This document shows, piece by piece, positions 34,723 through 43,682 of a stretch of 64,000 nt of DNA (position 1 is its first letter; each line of letters opens with the position of its first letter). A program made the translations under genes and the position numbers. Source of the stretch: Trinickia violacea (GTDB taxonomy: Bacteria > Pseudomonadota > Gammaproteobacteria > Burkholderiales > Burkholderiaceae). The notes beneath the pieces are model-generated. The model worked only from the letters and a program-made list of their open reading frames with translations. It made no database searches and had not been told where the DNA came from. The stretch covers positions 1,178,001 to 1,242,000 of the forward strand of contig NZ_CP040077.1 of the NCBI RefSeq assembly GCF_005280735.1. Direction: 5' to 3'.

Positions 34723-35898
34723 CTACTTGCTTAGCGTGCGCATCGCGGTTTCGAGCCCGGCGAGCGTGATCGGATACATCCGTCCGCCGAGCACCTGCCG
34801 GATCGCCGACACCGATTGCCGGTAGTCCCACAAGCCTTCCGGCTCGGGGTTGAGCCACGCGTAATGCGGGAACTGATCGGCGAGACGCCGCAGCCACACG
34901 GCGCCGGCCTCGGCGTTGTTGTATTCGACCGAGCCGCCCGGCTGCAGCACTTCGTAGGGGCTCATCGTCGCGTCGCCGACGAAGATCAGCTTGTAATCGG
35001 GCGTGAACTTGTGCAGCACGTCCCAGGTCGGCGTGCGCTCGGCGTGGCGCCGGCGGTTGTTCTTCCACAGGAAGTCGTAAACGCAATTGTGGAAGTAGTA
35101 GAACTCGAGGTGCTTGAACTCGGCCTTTGCTGCCGAGAAGAGCTCTTCGGTGCGCTTGATGTGATCGTCCATCGAGCCGCCGACATCGAGCAGCATCAGC
35201 ACCTTCACATTGTTGTGCCGCTCGGGGACCATCTTGATGTCCAGCCAGCCCGCGTTGGCGGCGGTGCTGCGGATCGTGTCGGGCAAATCGAGCTCTTCGG
35301 CCGCGCCTTCGCGCGCGAAACGGCGCAGCCGCCTCAACGCGACCTTGATGTTGCGCGTGCCGATCTCGACCTGGTCGTCGTAGTCCTGATAGGCGCGCGC
35401 TTCCCACACTTTCACCGCGGTGCGGTTGCCCGCCGACTCGCCGCCGATCCGAATCCCTTCCGGGTTGTAGCCGCCGTTGCCGAACGGCGACGTGCCGCCC
35501 GTGCCGATCCACTTGTTGCCGCCTTCATGACGGCCCTTTTGCTCCTCGAAGAGTGTTTTCAGGCGCTCCATCAGCTTGTCGAGGCCGCCCATCGCCTCGA
35601 TCTGCGCTTTTTCCTCGGGCGTGAATTCGCGCTCGAGCTTCTTCTTGAGCCAGTCGAGCGGCACGTCGAAGGCGAGCGCCGCCGTGCTTTCGACGCCGTG
35701 AAAATACGCGCCGAACGCCTTGTCGAACTTGTCGAAATACTGCTCGTCTTTCACGAGCGTCATGCGCGAAAGATAGTAGAACTCGTCGAGCGACGGGGCG
35801 ATCACCTGCGCCTTGAGCGCCTCGATCAGCGTGAGGTACTCCTTGACCGAGACCGGCAGCTTCGCGGCGCGCAGCGAATAGAAGAAGTCGATGAGCAT
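34723..35898 (-). CDS. VWA-domain (CoxE-like) protein
   Basis: A 391-residue protein. The N-terminal third is helical (LIDFFYSLRAAKLPVSVKEYLTLIEAL); the C-terminal part is a von Willebrand A domain with a MIDAS-like motif VLMLLDVGGSMDDHIK, where DxGxS replaces the common DxSxS, and a TMSPYE segment. Such proteins pair with MoxR ATPases, here 43 bp upstream, as chaperone-like machines that mature or activate other proteins. The target is unknown. GAAGGAAA precedes the start. Confidence 0.9.
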   Translation of the reverse strand: MLIDFFYSLRAAKLPVSVKEYLTLIEALKAQVIAPSLDEFYYLSRMTLVKDEQYFDKFDKAFGAYFHGVESTAALAFDVPLDWLKKKLEREFTPEEKAQIEAMGGLDKLMERLKTLFEEQKGRHEGGNKWIGTGGTSPFGNGGYNPEGIRIGGESAGNRTAVKVWEARAYQDYDDQVEIGTRNIKVALRRLRRFAREGAAEELDLPDTIRSTAANAGWLDIKMVPERHNNVKVLMLLDVGGSMDDHIKRTEELFSAAKAEFKHLEFYYFHNCVYDFLWKNNRRRHAERTPTWDVLHKFTPDYKLIFVGDATMSPYEVLQPGGSVEYNNAEAGAVWLRRLADQFPHYAWLNPEPEGLWDYRQSVSAIRQVLGGRMYPITLAGLETAMRTLSK

Positions 35899-35941
35899 GC
35901 GGTTTCCTTCGCGGGTTCGGTCGATCGAGCGTGGCCGGCGA

Positions 35942-36784
<843 letters not shown>

Positions 36785-37017
36785 GTCGGACGCTCTTTCA
36801 AAAAATTTCAGTATAAGTCAGAAGCCCTTTTGTCTCTTGGGCGGGCGGCGTATCGTGTAGGCCGCTCGCAAGGGAGTGCGGCTTGTGGACGCACCGCGCG
36901 GCGACGCGGTACAATTGGGCCGATTTTTTTGGCCTGCGTGGCAACCCTATAAGTAGAACGGCGCAGGCCGTTGCCTTTTTGGGCGCCTGTTTCCCCTCAA
37001 GCTAGGTTACAAGAGCT

Positions 37018-37386
37018 ATGAACAAACTCGTCGGCAAACACGTCGTGATCGCAGCGCTGGCCGCGTTCGCGGGCTTCGCGGTGAGCGCGCAGGCAGCGGA
37101 TGTCGTCGGCAACGCGAAGGCGGGCCGGGGCAAGGTTGCGATGTGCATCGGCTGCCACGGCATTCCCGGCTATCGCACGGCGTTCCCGGAGGTCTACCGG
37201 GTACCGATCCTCGGCGGCCAGAACCAGCAATACCTCGAAAACGCACTGCACGCCTACAAGAAGGGCGACCGTCATTTCGACACGATGCACGCGATCACCG
37301 CATCGCTCTCCGACCAGGACATCGCCGATATCGCCGCCTACTACGCGGCGCAGACGCCCACCTCGAAGGACAATCCCGACAAGTGA
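37018..37386 (+). CDS. Periplasmic cytochrome c, single haem
   Basis: A 122-residue protein with signal peptide (LVGKHVVIAALAAFAGFAVSAQA) and one haem site CIGCHG at about residue 42. The axial methionine is likely in DTMHAITASLSDQDIADIAAYYA. It resembles cytochrome c553/c4-type electron carriers. A second, related cytochrome gene follows 68 bp downstream, so the two likely form one unit delivering electrons to a terminal oxidase. Confidence 0.9.
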   Translation: MNKLVGKHVVIAALAAFAGFAVSAQAADVVGNAKAGRGKVAMCIGCHGIPGYRTAFPEVYRVPILGGQNQQYLENALHAYKKGDRHFDTMHAITASLSDQDIADIAAYYAAQTPTSKDNPDK

Positions 37387-37454
37387 TGAAGGCGCGTTGC
37401 CAAAGGCATTCGAACCATCACTGAGCTATCTAATTTCGCGGGATAGGAGAATTC

Positions 37455-37838
37455 ATGAACAAGCCTAATCAGGCACTCCGCACGGTGTTCAAGGCTGCGA
37501 GCGCAGCGGCCGTGCTCGGCGCTTTCGTCGCGTTCAATCCGGCAGTCGCCGCCGACGCCGGCAACGGCAAGGTGCTTTCCGACGCTCACAACTGCGCCGC
37601 ATGCCACGGTCCGGGCCTCAACAAGCCGGTGAGCCCGGAGTATCCGAAGCTCGCGGGCCAGCACTCCGACTACATCTTCTTCGCGCTGCGCCAGTATCAG
37701 ATTGGCACCGGCAACCCGCGCTTCGGCCGCAACAACGCGATCATGGCCGCGCAGGTGCAGAGCCTGTCGCCGAGCGACATGAAGGATATCGCCGCGTACA
37801 TCGAGTCGCTGCAGGGCGATCTGGTCGAGAAGAAGTAA
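37455..37838 (+). CDS. Periplasmic cytochrome c, single haem
   Basis: A 127-residue protein with signal peptide ending about AVAADA and a haem site CAACHG (about residue 49). YPKLAGQHSDYIFFALRQYQ and MAAQVQSLSPSDMKDIAAYI match the class I c553/c4 half-domain, the methionine being the probable second ligand. GATAGGAGA precedes the ATG. A strong terminator follows. Confidence 0.92.
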   Translation: MNKPNQALRTVFKAASAAAVLGAFVAFNPAVAADAGNGKVLSDAHNCAACHGPGLNKPVSPEYPKLAGQHSDYIFFALRQYQIGTGNPRFGRNNAIMAAQVQSLSPSDMKDIAAYIESLQGDLVEKK

Positions 37839-37876
37839 CGCGACCGCAGGAACCGGCAGCGTTGCCGGTCCCGCAG

Positions 37877-37907
37877 CAAAACACCCCGCCTCGAGCGGGG
37901 TGTTTTG
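37877..37907. terminator. Rho-independent terminator after the cytochromes
   Basis: CAAAACACCCCGC, loop CTCGA, GCGGGGTGTTTTG, a 13-bp perfect stem; works on both strands, serving the convergent DUF1841 gene too. A smaller hairpin ACCGGCA/TGCCGGT lies just before it. Confidence 0.88.
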
Positions 37908-37972
37908 TTTGGTGCGCTGGTTTTCGAGCGCTTGCGCTTGATCGCGCTGCCGTTGCGGCGCGCAGTCGGCTG

Positions 37973-38410
37973 TCAGTCGCGTGACGCGCGCCGTTCGATG
38001 CGGGCGAGATACGCGTCCGAATCGGGCGGCGTGTTGTTGCGCTGCGCTTCCCAGATCGTCTCGCCGAGGCATTCCATGATCGCGTGCTGCGCATCGTGGG
38101 TCGAGCCGAGGCGCGCGGCAAGGCGCTCGTGCGCGGCGCGGATGCCGGGCGGCTGGTCGATCGAAAGCTGCTCGCTGATCGCAAGGTGCATCGACAGATG
38201 CAGGAACGGGTTGGTCTGGCCGCGCTCGGGGGCGTAGTCCGCGGCGGTCGCCGATCCTTCCGTATCCGCCAATGCGTCGTGGTACTCGGGGTGCTCGACG
38301 ATCCAGTCGGCGGCAATTGCCTCGAGCGGGGTGAGAATCTCGCCGGCGCGCTGCTTGCGCCAGGTGTCGATGAAAAAGCGTCGGACTTCGTCGCGGCTGG
38401 GGTTGAACAT
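37973..38410 (-). CDS. DUF1841 protein
   Basis: A 145-residue cytosolic protein: MFNPSRDEVRRFFIDTWRK, LTPLEAIAADWIVEHPEYH, NPFLHLSMHLAISEQLSIDQ and HAIMECLGETIWEAQRNN. This is the DUF1841 family, widespread in beta- and gamma-proteobacteria, no known function. The conserved histidines (HLSMHL, HDAQHAIMEC) recall a metal site but that is inference. Start at 38410 chosen because the conserved domain begins there. Confidence 0.9.
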   Translation of the reverse strand: MFNPSRDEVRRFFIDTWRKQRAGEILTPLEAIAADWIVEHPEYHDALADTEGSATAADYAPERGQTNPFLHLSMHLAISEQLSIDQPPGIRAAHERLAARLGSTHDAQHAIMECLGETIWEAQRNNTPPDSDAYLARIERRASRD

Positions 38411-38567
38411 CGTGTGATTGCGTTTTCGGTGGAGGCGGACGAGCGCCGCGTGAGCAATCCGGCATTTTACGCCGGGCGGGTTAGGGGCGCTTGTTGGGCG
38501 CCGCCGTGCCCGGCTAGAATCGCGCGGTTGCGCTTTTTCGTCGCTTCCTCGTTTTTTCCGTCCAACG

Positions 38568-39500
38568 ATGACTTCCCACCCACACCCCCGTGCCGACACC
38601 GTGCGCGGCGCCGCGTTTGTCGCGCTGTCGGCGATGGCGTTCGGCGCGATGGCCATCTTCGGGCGCTACACCTATGCGGGCGGAGCCGACGTGCTCGGGC
38701 TGCTCATCGTGCGCTTCGCGATCGCCGGGGTTGTGCTGGCGCTGATCGCGATCCGGCGCAGGGTCGTCTGGCCGCGCGCTCGCGCGGTCTGGCCGATCAT
38801 GGGAATGGGCGGAATCGGTTATGTCGGGCAGGCGTTCTGCTACTTCACGGCGCTCGAGCATGCCCAAGCCAGCCTCGTCGCGCTGCTGCTGTATCTGTAC
38901 CCGGCGTTCGTCACGCTGCTCGCGGCCTGGTGGCTCGGGGAGCGTCTGACCAAAGTGAAGGTGGCGGCGCTGGTGCTGTGTGTCGCCGGGTCGGCGGTGA
39001 TGGTCGGCGGCGGTCGTGGCGAGCCGCTCGGGATCGGGCTGGCGCTCGCGGCAGCGGTGATCTACTCGCTCTATATCGTGATCGGTGCGCGCTTTACGCG
39101 CGGCGTCGATCCGCTCGCGACGTCGGCCATCGTGTGCCTTTCGGCGACGGCCGTGCTGACCGTGCTCTGCGCGGCGCGCACGCTGGCCGGTGCGCCGCCG
39201 CATCTGCCGGGCACGTCCGGCGGCTGGGCCGCGGCGCTCGCGATCGCGCTGATTTCGACGGTCGCCGCGCTGCTCTGCTTCTTCGCGGGGCTCGACAGGC
39301 TGGGGGCGGCGCGCACGTCGATGCTGTCGACGCTGGAGCCGGTCGTCACCGTCGCGCTCGCCGCGATCACGCTCGGCGAGGCGCTGACGCCGCTCCAGTG
39401 GGCGGGCGGGGCGTCGATCCTGATCGCGGTGTTGTGGCTCGTGCGCGCCGGCGGCGGGGCGCACGACGATGAGGCGGTGGCGCTCGAAGCCAATCAATAG
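38568..39500 (+). CDS. EamA-domain DMT transporter
   Basis: A 310-residue membrane protein with ten helices in two EamA repeats (GAAFVALSAMAFGAMAIFGR in the first; LALAAAVIYSLYIVIGARF and STLEPVVTVALAAITLGEAL in the second). Probable metabolite exporter; substrate unknown. No strong ribosome-binding site is visible before the ATG. Confidence 0.88.
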   Translation: MTSHPHPRADTVRGAAFVALSAMAFGAMAIFGRYTYAGGADVLGLLIVRFAIAGVVLALIAIRRRVVWPRARAVWPIMGMGGIGYVGQAFCYFTALEHAQASLVALLLYLYPAFVTLLAAWWLGERLTKVKVAALVLCVAGSAVMVGGGRGEPLGIGLALAAAVIYSLYIVIGARFTRGVDPLATSAIVCLSATAVLTVLCAARTLAGAPPHLPGTSGGWAAALAIALISTVAALLCFFAGLDRLGAARTSMLSTLEPVVTVALAAITLGEALTPLQWAGGASILIAVLWLVRAGGGAHDDEAVALEANQ

Positions 39501-39513
39501 CGCGCCACGCCGC

Positions 39514-40158
39514 TCACATCTCCGGCGGCGGTGTTTTCGGCTTGAACTCGCAGAGCGGCTCGATCACGCAATGCCAGCATTCCGGGCGCCGTGCCTTGCA
39601 CACGTAGCGTCCATGCAAAATCAGCCAATGATGCGCGTCTTGGCGGAATTCGGCGGGCGTGAACTTCTCCAGCGCGGCCTCGACCGCGAGCACGTCCTTG
39701 CCGGGCGCCAGGCCCGTGCGGTTCGCGACGCGGAAGATGTGGGTATCGACGGCAATCGTCGGATGGCCGAACGCGGTGTTGAGCACGACATTCGCCGTCT
39801 TGCGGCCGACGCCCGGCAGACCTTCCAGCGCTTCCCGGTCGGCCGGCACCTCGCCGCCGTACTGGTCGAGCAGGATGCGGCACGTCGCAATCACGTTCTT
39901 CGCCTTGGTCCGGTAGAGCCCGATCGTCTTGATGTAGTCGGCGACGCCGGCTTCGCCTAGCTCGAGCACCTTCTGCGGCGTGTTGGCGACCGGGAACATC
40001 CGGCGCATCGCCTTGTTCACCGACACGTCCGTCGCCTGCGCCGACAGCATCACCGCGATCAGCAGTTCGAACGGCGTCGAGTATTCGAGCTCGGTGGTCG
40101 GATGCGGGTTGAGGCTTTGCAGCGTCTCGTAGATCGCGCGGCGTTTGTTCGCGTTCAT
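39514..40158 (-). CDS. nth: Endonuclease III
   Basis: A 214-residue base-excision repair enzyme that removes oxidised pyrimidines and cleaves the abasic site. VMLSAQATDVSVNKAM, the helix-hairpin-helix LEGLPGVGRKTANVVLNTAF with the catalytic lysine, VDTHIFRVANR with the catalytic aspartate, and the iron-sulfur cluster C-x6-C-x2-C-x5-C (CKARRPECWHCVIEPLC) are all present. Start 40158 gives the standard length. It follows rsxB by 10 bp, an arrangement typical of Burkholderiales. Confidence 0.97.
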   Translation of the reverse strand: MNANKRRAIYETLQSLNPHPTTELEYSTPFELLIAVMLSAQATDVSVNKAMRRMFPVANTPQKVLELGEAGVADYIKTIGLYRTKAKNVIATCRILLDQYGGEVPADREALEGLPGVGRKTANVVLNTAFGHPTIAVDTHIFRVANRTGLAPGKDVLAVEAALEKFTPAEFRQDAHHWLILHGRYVCKARRPECWHCVIEPLCEFKPKTPPPEM

Positions 40159-40168
40159 GCGGTCGGTT

Positions 40169-41023
40169 TCAGCGCTTAGGCGTCGTTTGAGGGGAAGGGG
40201 CGTCGGGCGCGGGGGGGCCGCTCGCGCCTTCCGGCGCGATGCCGAGCCGGCGGCGGCGCGCCTCGGCCGCATCGATTTGGGCTTGCACATCGTCACTGAC
40301 CGCATCGACGTTCTTCGGTCCCTGGCCAAGTGCAGCCAGCTCTTCCTTCTTCTTGCGCGCGCGTTCGAGCGCGGCCTGGATGATGGCGCGCTTCTTGGCC
40401 TCGGCGTCGTCCACGGCTGGCGCAGTCGATGCAGGGGCGCCCGCGGCAGGGGCGCCCGCGGCGGCCGTGTGGTTCGCCGCCCGCCGCGCCGCGGCGCGCG
40501 CTTCGGCCGCTTCGCGTTCGCGCGCAAGACGCGCCGTGTGACGGTCGTGCCGCATGCGCGCGGCGTCGGCCTGCGGCTGTGTCCAAGCGTCCCAGCCCGT
40601 TGCCGCGCCAGTGACCGGCACCATGGCGATGCAGTCGACCGGGCAGGGTGCGACGCACAGATCGCAGCCCGTGCACAGCTCGGCGACGATCGTGTGCATT
40701 TGCTTCGGGGCCCCGACGATTGCATCGACCGGACACGCCTGCATGCAAAGCGTGCAGCCGATGCAAAGTTGCTCGTCGATGACGGCGAGCGGCCGCGGCC
40801 GTTCGACGCCGTTGTCCGGATTGAGCGCGATGACGGGCTTGCCAAGCAGCGCGGCGAGCCGCGCCACGCCTTCCTCGCCGCCGGGCGGACATTGGTTGTA
40901 GCCGGCCTCGCCGCTGGCGATGGCCTCGGCATAGGGGCGGCAGCCGGCATAGCCGCACTTCGTGCATTGCGTCTGGGGAAGCAGATCTTCGATGCGGTCT
41001 GCGAGGGTCTGGGGATGGGTCAC
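40169..41023 (-). CDS. rsxB: RsxB/RnfB-like ferredoxin, soluble form
   Basis: About 284 residues from a GTG at 41023 (a TTG at 41173 would add 50 polar residues). The N-terminal cluster domain has CTKCGYAGCRPYAEAI and NQCPPGG; two 4Fe-4S motifs follow, CIGCTLCMQACPVDAI and CTGCDLCVAPCPVDCI. The C-terminal 120 residues are Ala-rich and charged. The N-terminal membrane helix that anchors RnfB in the Rnf/Rsx complex is absent, and no rnfA, C, D, G or E gene is present. It is upstream of nth, so a link to the Nth iron-sulfur cluster or SoxR reduction is possible but unproven. Confidence 0.88.
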   Translation of the reverse strand: MTHPQTLADRIEDLLPQTQCTKCGYAGCRPYAEAIASGEAGYNQCPPGGEEGVARLAALLGKPVIALNPDNGVERPRPLAVIDEQLCIGCTLCMQACPVDAIVGAPKQMHTIVAELCTGCDLCVAPCPVDCIAMVPVTGAATGWDAWTQPQADAARMRHDRHTARLAREREAAEARAAARRAANHTAAAGAPAAGAPASTAPAVDDAEAKKRAIIQAALERARKKKEELAALGQGPKNVDAVSDDVQAQIDAAEARRRRLGIAPEGASGPPAPDAPSPQTTPKR

Positions 41024-41200
41024 GGTGAGGACGTCTGGGGCGGCTGGCGGTGAGGTCCGCCGCGCTTGTAGTCTTGTTTGCAGCCGGGCCGCTGGCGCTT
41101 GAAACGAGCCGGCTCGCGTCTCGGCTTGCCGCTTGGTTTGCGGTTTCGGCGCACGCGGCGCGGATTTAGTCAAAGGCTACATTATCGCCGATTTCCCCGA

Positions 41201-41228
41201 TTGCCATTGACAAACCATGTGCCATAAT
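41201..41228 (+). promoter_or_regulatory. Candidate promoter of the TetR gene
   Basis: TTGCCA (41201-41206), 16-bp spacer, CATAAT (41223-41228), about 130 bp upstream of the TetR start, in the rsxB/TetR divergent spacer. Confidence 0.4.
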
Positions 41229-41360
41229 CGAAGCGCTTTTTCGCACGACCGCAGGAGAGAGTCTCCCAATAACGGCGCGAGCGTCACGACTAGCCGGTGC
41301 AGGTCATGCAGTGCCGGCGGCGCGCTTCCGGTAACGCGGTTCAAGAAGCAATTTGCCACC

Positions 41361-41993
41361 ATGAATCAGCCGAAAATCAAAAGAGATCCTGAAGGCACAC
41401 GGCGCCGAATTCTGCTGGCGGCGGCCGAGGAGTTTGCGAATGGTGGGTTGTTCGGCGCGCGCGTCGATCAGATCGCCCGCCGCGCCGAAACGAACGAGCG
41501 CATGCTCTATTACTACTTCGGCAGCAAGGAGCAGCTTTTTACCGCAGTGCTCGAGTACGTGTTCAGCGCGTTGACTGAAGCGGAGCGGGCGCTCGATTTG
41601 AACGGCATCGCGCCGGTCGAAGCGATCACGCGGCTCGCGCACTTCGTTTGGGACTACTATCGCGATCACCCCGACTTGCTGCGGCTCGTGAACAACGAGA
41701 ACCTGCACGAAGCGCGCTACATCCACAAATCGACCCGCATCCGCGAAATGATCTCGCCGATCGTCGCGACGCTTTCGTCGATTCTGGAGCGCGGGCAGCG
41801 GGCTGGGCTCTTTCGCTCGAACGTCGATCCGCTGCGCTTTTACGTGGTGCTGTCGGGGCTCGGCTACTACATCGTGTCGAACCGCTTCACGCTCGAGGCG
41901 ACACTGGGGCGTGATTTCAGCGCGCCCGCCGAGCGCGGCGAGATCGTCCAGATGAACACGGAGCTGTTGCTCGCGTACTTGATGCGGCGTTGA
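41361..41993 (+). CDS. TetR-family transcriptional regulator
   Basis: A 210-residue repressor. N-terminal HTH: TRRRILLAAAEEFANGGLFG, ARVDQIARRAETNERMLYYYFGSKEQLF (residues 14-60). The ligand domain (RLVNNENLHEARYIHKS, GLGYYIVSNRFTLEATLGRDF) resembles the RutR/NicS-like C-terminal family. Target not evident: the nearest divergent gene is rsxB and the downstream phaZ is convergent. Ends before a long bidirectional terminator. Confidence 0.93.
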   Translation: MNQPKIKRDPEGTRRRILLAAAEEFANGGLFGARVDQIARRAETNERMLYYYFGSKEQLFTAVLEYVFSALTEAERALDLNGIAPVEAITRLAHFVWDYYRDHPDLLRLVNNENLHEARYIHKSTRIREMISPIVATLSSILERGQRAGLFRSNVDPLRFYVVLSGLGYYIVSNRFTLEATLGRDFSAPAERGEIVQMNTELLLAYLMRR

Positions 41994-42018
41994 GGCCGCA
42001 CACGCGTTTTATCACCTA

Positions 42019-42060
42019 AAACGCAAAGGGCGCATCGCGAACGATGCGCCCTTTGCGTTT
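42019..42060. terminator. Strong bidirectional terminator
   Basis: Two 19-bp arms (42019-42037, 42042-42060) beginning AAACGCAAAGGGCGCATCG pair perfectly around loop CGAA, with A/T ends on both sides. It separates the convergent TetR and phaZ genes. Confidence 0.95.
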
Positions 42061-42093
42061 CCTGCTTGAATGCCGACCGCGTGCCGGCCGCGC

Positions 42094-43371
42094 TTACGCT
42101 TCGACGGCAGCGCGCTCGGTCTTCGGTTCCCTGTTGTGCGCGAGGATGAAGTCGCGCAACTGCGGATAGATGATCGTGCGCCAGCGTCGACCGGAGAAGA
42201 TGCCGTAGTGGCCGCACTTCTCCGCCGTGAAATGGCGCTTGTTCTTGGCGGGAATGCCGCTGCACAGATCTTGCGCGGCGCGCGTCTGGCCGTCGCCGGA
42301 GATGTCGTCGAGCTCGCCTTCGATCGTGAAAAGCGCGGTCTTCTTGATGTCCTGCGGACGCACCGGTTCGCCGTCGATCACCCAGGTGCCTTCGGCCAGG
42401 CGGAATTCCTGGAACACGATGCGGATCGTGTCGAGATAGTATTCGGCGGCCATGTCGAGCACCGCGTTGTATTCGTCGTAGAAGCGGCGGTGTGCTTCGG
42501 CATCCTCTTCATCGCCGCGCAAGAGGCTTTGATAGAAGTCCCAGTGCGAGGCCGCGTGCCGTTCCGGATTCATCGCGACGAAGCCCGTGTGCTGCAGGAA
42601 GCCCGGATACACGTGGCGGCCGACGCCCGGATAGTTCGACGGCACGATGTGAATCACGTTGTTTTCGAACCACTCGTACGAGTGCTGGACGGCGAGCGAG
42701 TTGACCGACGTCGGGCTCTTACGCGCGTCGATCGGGCCGCCCATCATCGTCATCGTGCGCGGGGTGTCTTCACCGCGGCTCGCCAACAGCGAGATTGCCG
42801 CGAGTACCGGTACCGTCGGCTGGCAGACCGAGATCACGTGCAGGTTCTTGGCGCCGATGTGGCGGATGAATTCCTGGATGTACGCGACGTAGTCGTTGAG
42901 ATGGAACTCGCCCTCTTCGAGCGGCACCATGCGCGCGTCGATCCAGTCGGTGATGTAGACCTTGTGGTCCTGCAGCAGCGTGGTCACCGTGTCGCGCAAG
43001 AGAGTGGAGTGGTGGCCGGAGAGCGGCGCGCACACCAGCACGACGGGTTCGTCCTTCAGTTGCGACACGGCGCCGCTATCGTCGGCGTAGCGCTTGAAGC
43101 GCAGCAGGCGGCAAAACGGCTTTTCGATGATCGTCTGCTCGACGATCGGAATGTTGTGGCCGTCTTTAACGATCTGATGAATGCTGAATTCGGGCTTTTC
43201 GTAATCCTTGCCGAGGCGGTACAGCAATTCGTAGGCGGCCGACAGGCGCGTCGCGCCGGGCACGTAGGCGAGCGGGCTCGCCGGGTTTGCAAACGACTTC
43301 GACGCCGCCTGAGCCCAGGCCGTCATGGGGCTCAGCAGCGCGCGCTGGAATTCGTGAAACTGGTAAAGCAT
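42094..43371 (-). CDS. phaZ: Intracellular polyhydroxyalkanoate depolymerase
   Basis: A 425-residue alpha/beta-hydrolase that mobilises stored PHB. MLYQFHEFQRALLSPMTAWA is the typical start of intracellular PhaZ; HVISVCQPTVPVLAA contains the lipase-box-like cysteine nucleophile, and the catalytic histidine is in AEKCGHYGIFSGRRW. Length matches Ralstonia/Burkholderia PhaZa-type enzymes. A well-formed promoter with a TGC-rich element lies upstream. Confidence 0.95.
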   Translation of the reverse strand: MLYQFHEFQRALLSPMTAWAQAASKSFANPASPLAYVPGATRLSAAYELLYRLGKDYEKPEFSIHQIVKDGHNIPIVEQTIIEKPFCRLLRFKRYADDSGAVSQLKDEPVVLVCAPLSGHHSTLLRDTVTTLLQDHKVYITDWIDARMVPLEEGEFHLNDYVAYIQEFIRHIGAKNLHVISVCQPTVPVLAAISLLASRGEDTPRTMTMMGGPIDARKSPTSVNSLAVQHSYEWFENNVIHIVPSNYPGVGRHVYPGFLQHTGFVAMNPERHAASHWDFYQSLLRGDEEDAEAHRRFYDEYNAVLDMAAEYYLDTIRIVFQEFRLAEGTWVIDGEPVRPQDIKKTALFTIEGELDDISGDGQTRAAQDLCSGIPAKNKRHFTAEKCGHYGIFSGRRWRTIIYPQLRDFILAHNREPKTERAAVEA

Positions 43372-43472
43372 GGTGGGAGGCTCCCGCGTGTGGGGACGGT
43401 TCGCGTGGGGCGGCGCGTGGCGTCGCGGCGTGCCGTGTTAACTCGTTGTTTCCGGGCCGGTCAAACGTGTCG

Positions 43473-43509
43473 ATAATATAGGACAACACCTAATTGTGCA
43501 ATGCAGCAA
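43473..43509 (-). promoter_or_regulatory. phaZ promoter with TGC-rich element
   Basis: On the minus strand: TTGCAC (43501-43496), 17-bp spacer, TATTAT (43478-43473). The -35 is overlapped by TGCTGCATTGCA (43508-43497), resembling the TGC-rich sites described for the PHB regulator PhaR. The TATTAT is about 100 bp before the start codon. Operator assignment is tentative. The remaining 43510-43682 shows no gene. Confidence 0.5.
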
Positions 43510-43682
43510 TTTTGCGTTTTCGGGAGTGTTTTCCCGTATTTAGGATTGCTCCGTCCCTGCCGATGTAAGCCGTTTACAGTTGCCTTTCGATGCGCCGCCG
43601 GGTGGCACTGCGCCGCACCAATTTCACCGGCAATCGAGCCTCGGCCGACCCTTCGTCGGCCCGTCACTGGCCCTTTTTCCGC

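Noticed and set aside
36931..36969. Inverted repeat GGCCTGCG/CGCAGGCC before the first cytochrome gene
   Set aside because: The arms are only 8 bp with a 23-bp loop; too weak to call an operator or RNA switch.
40159..40950. Upstream extension of the nth frame
   Set aside because: The in-frame region before 40158 is an out-of-frame reading of rsxB with low-complexity Arg/Ala/Pro; Nth has normal length from 40158.
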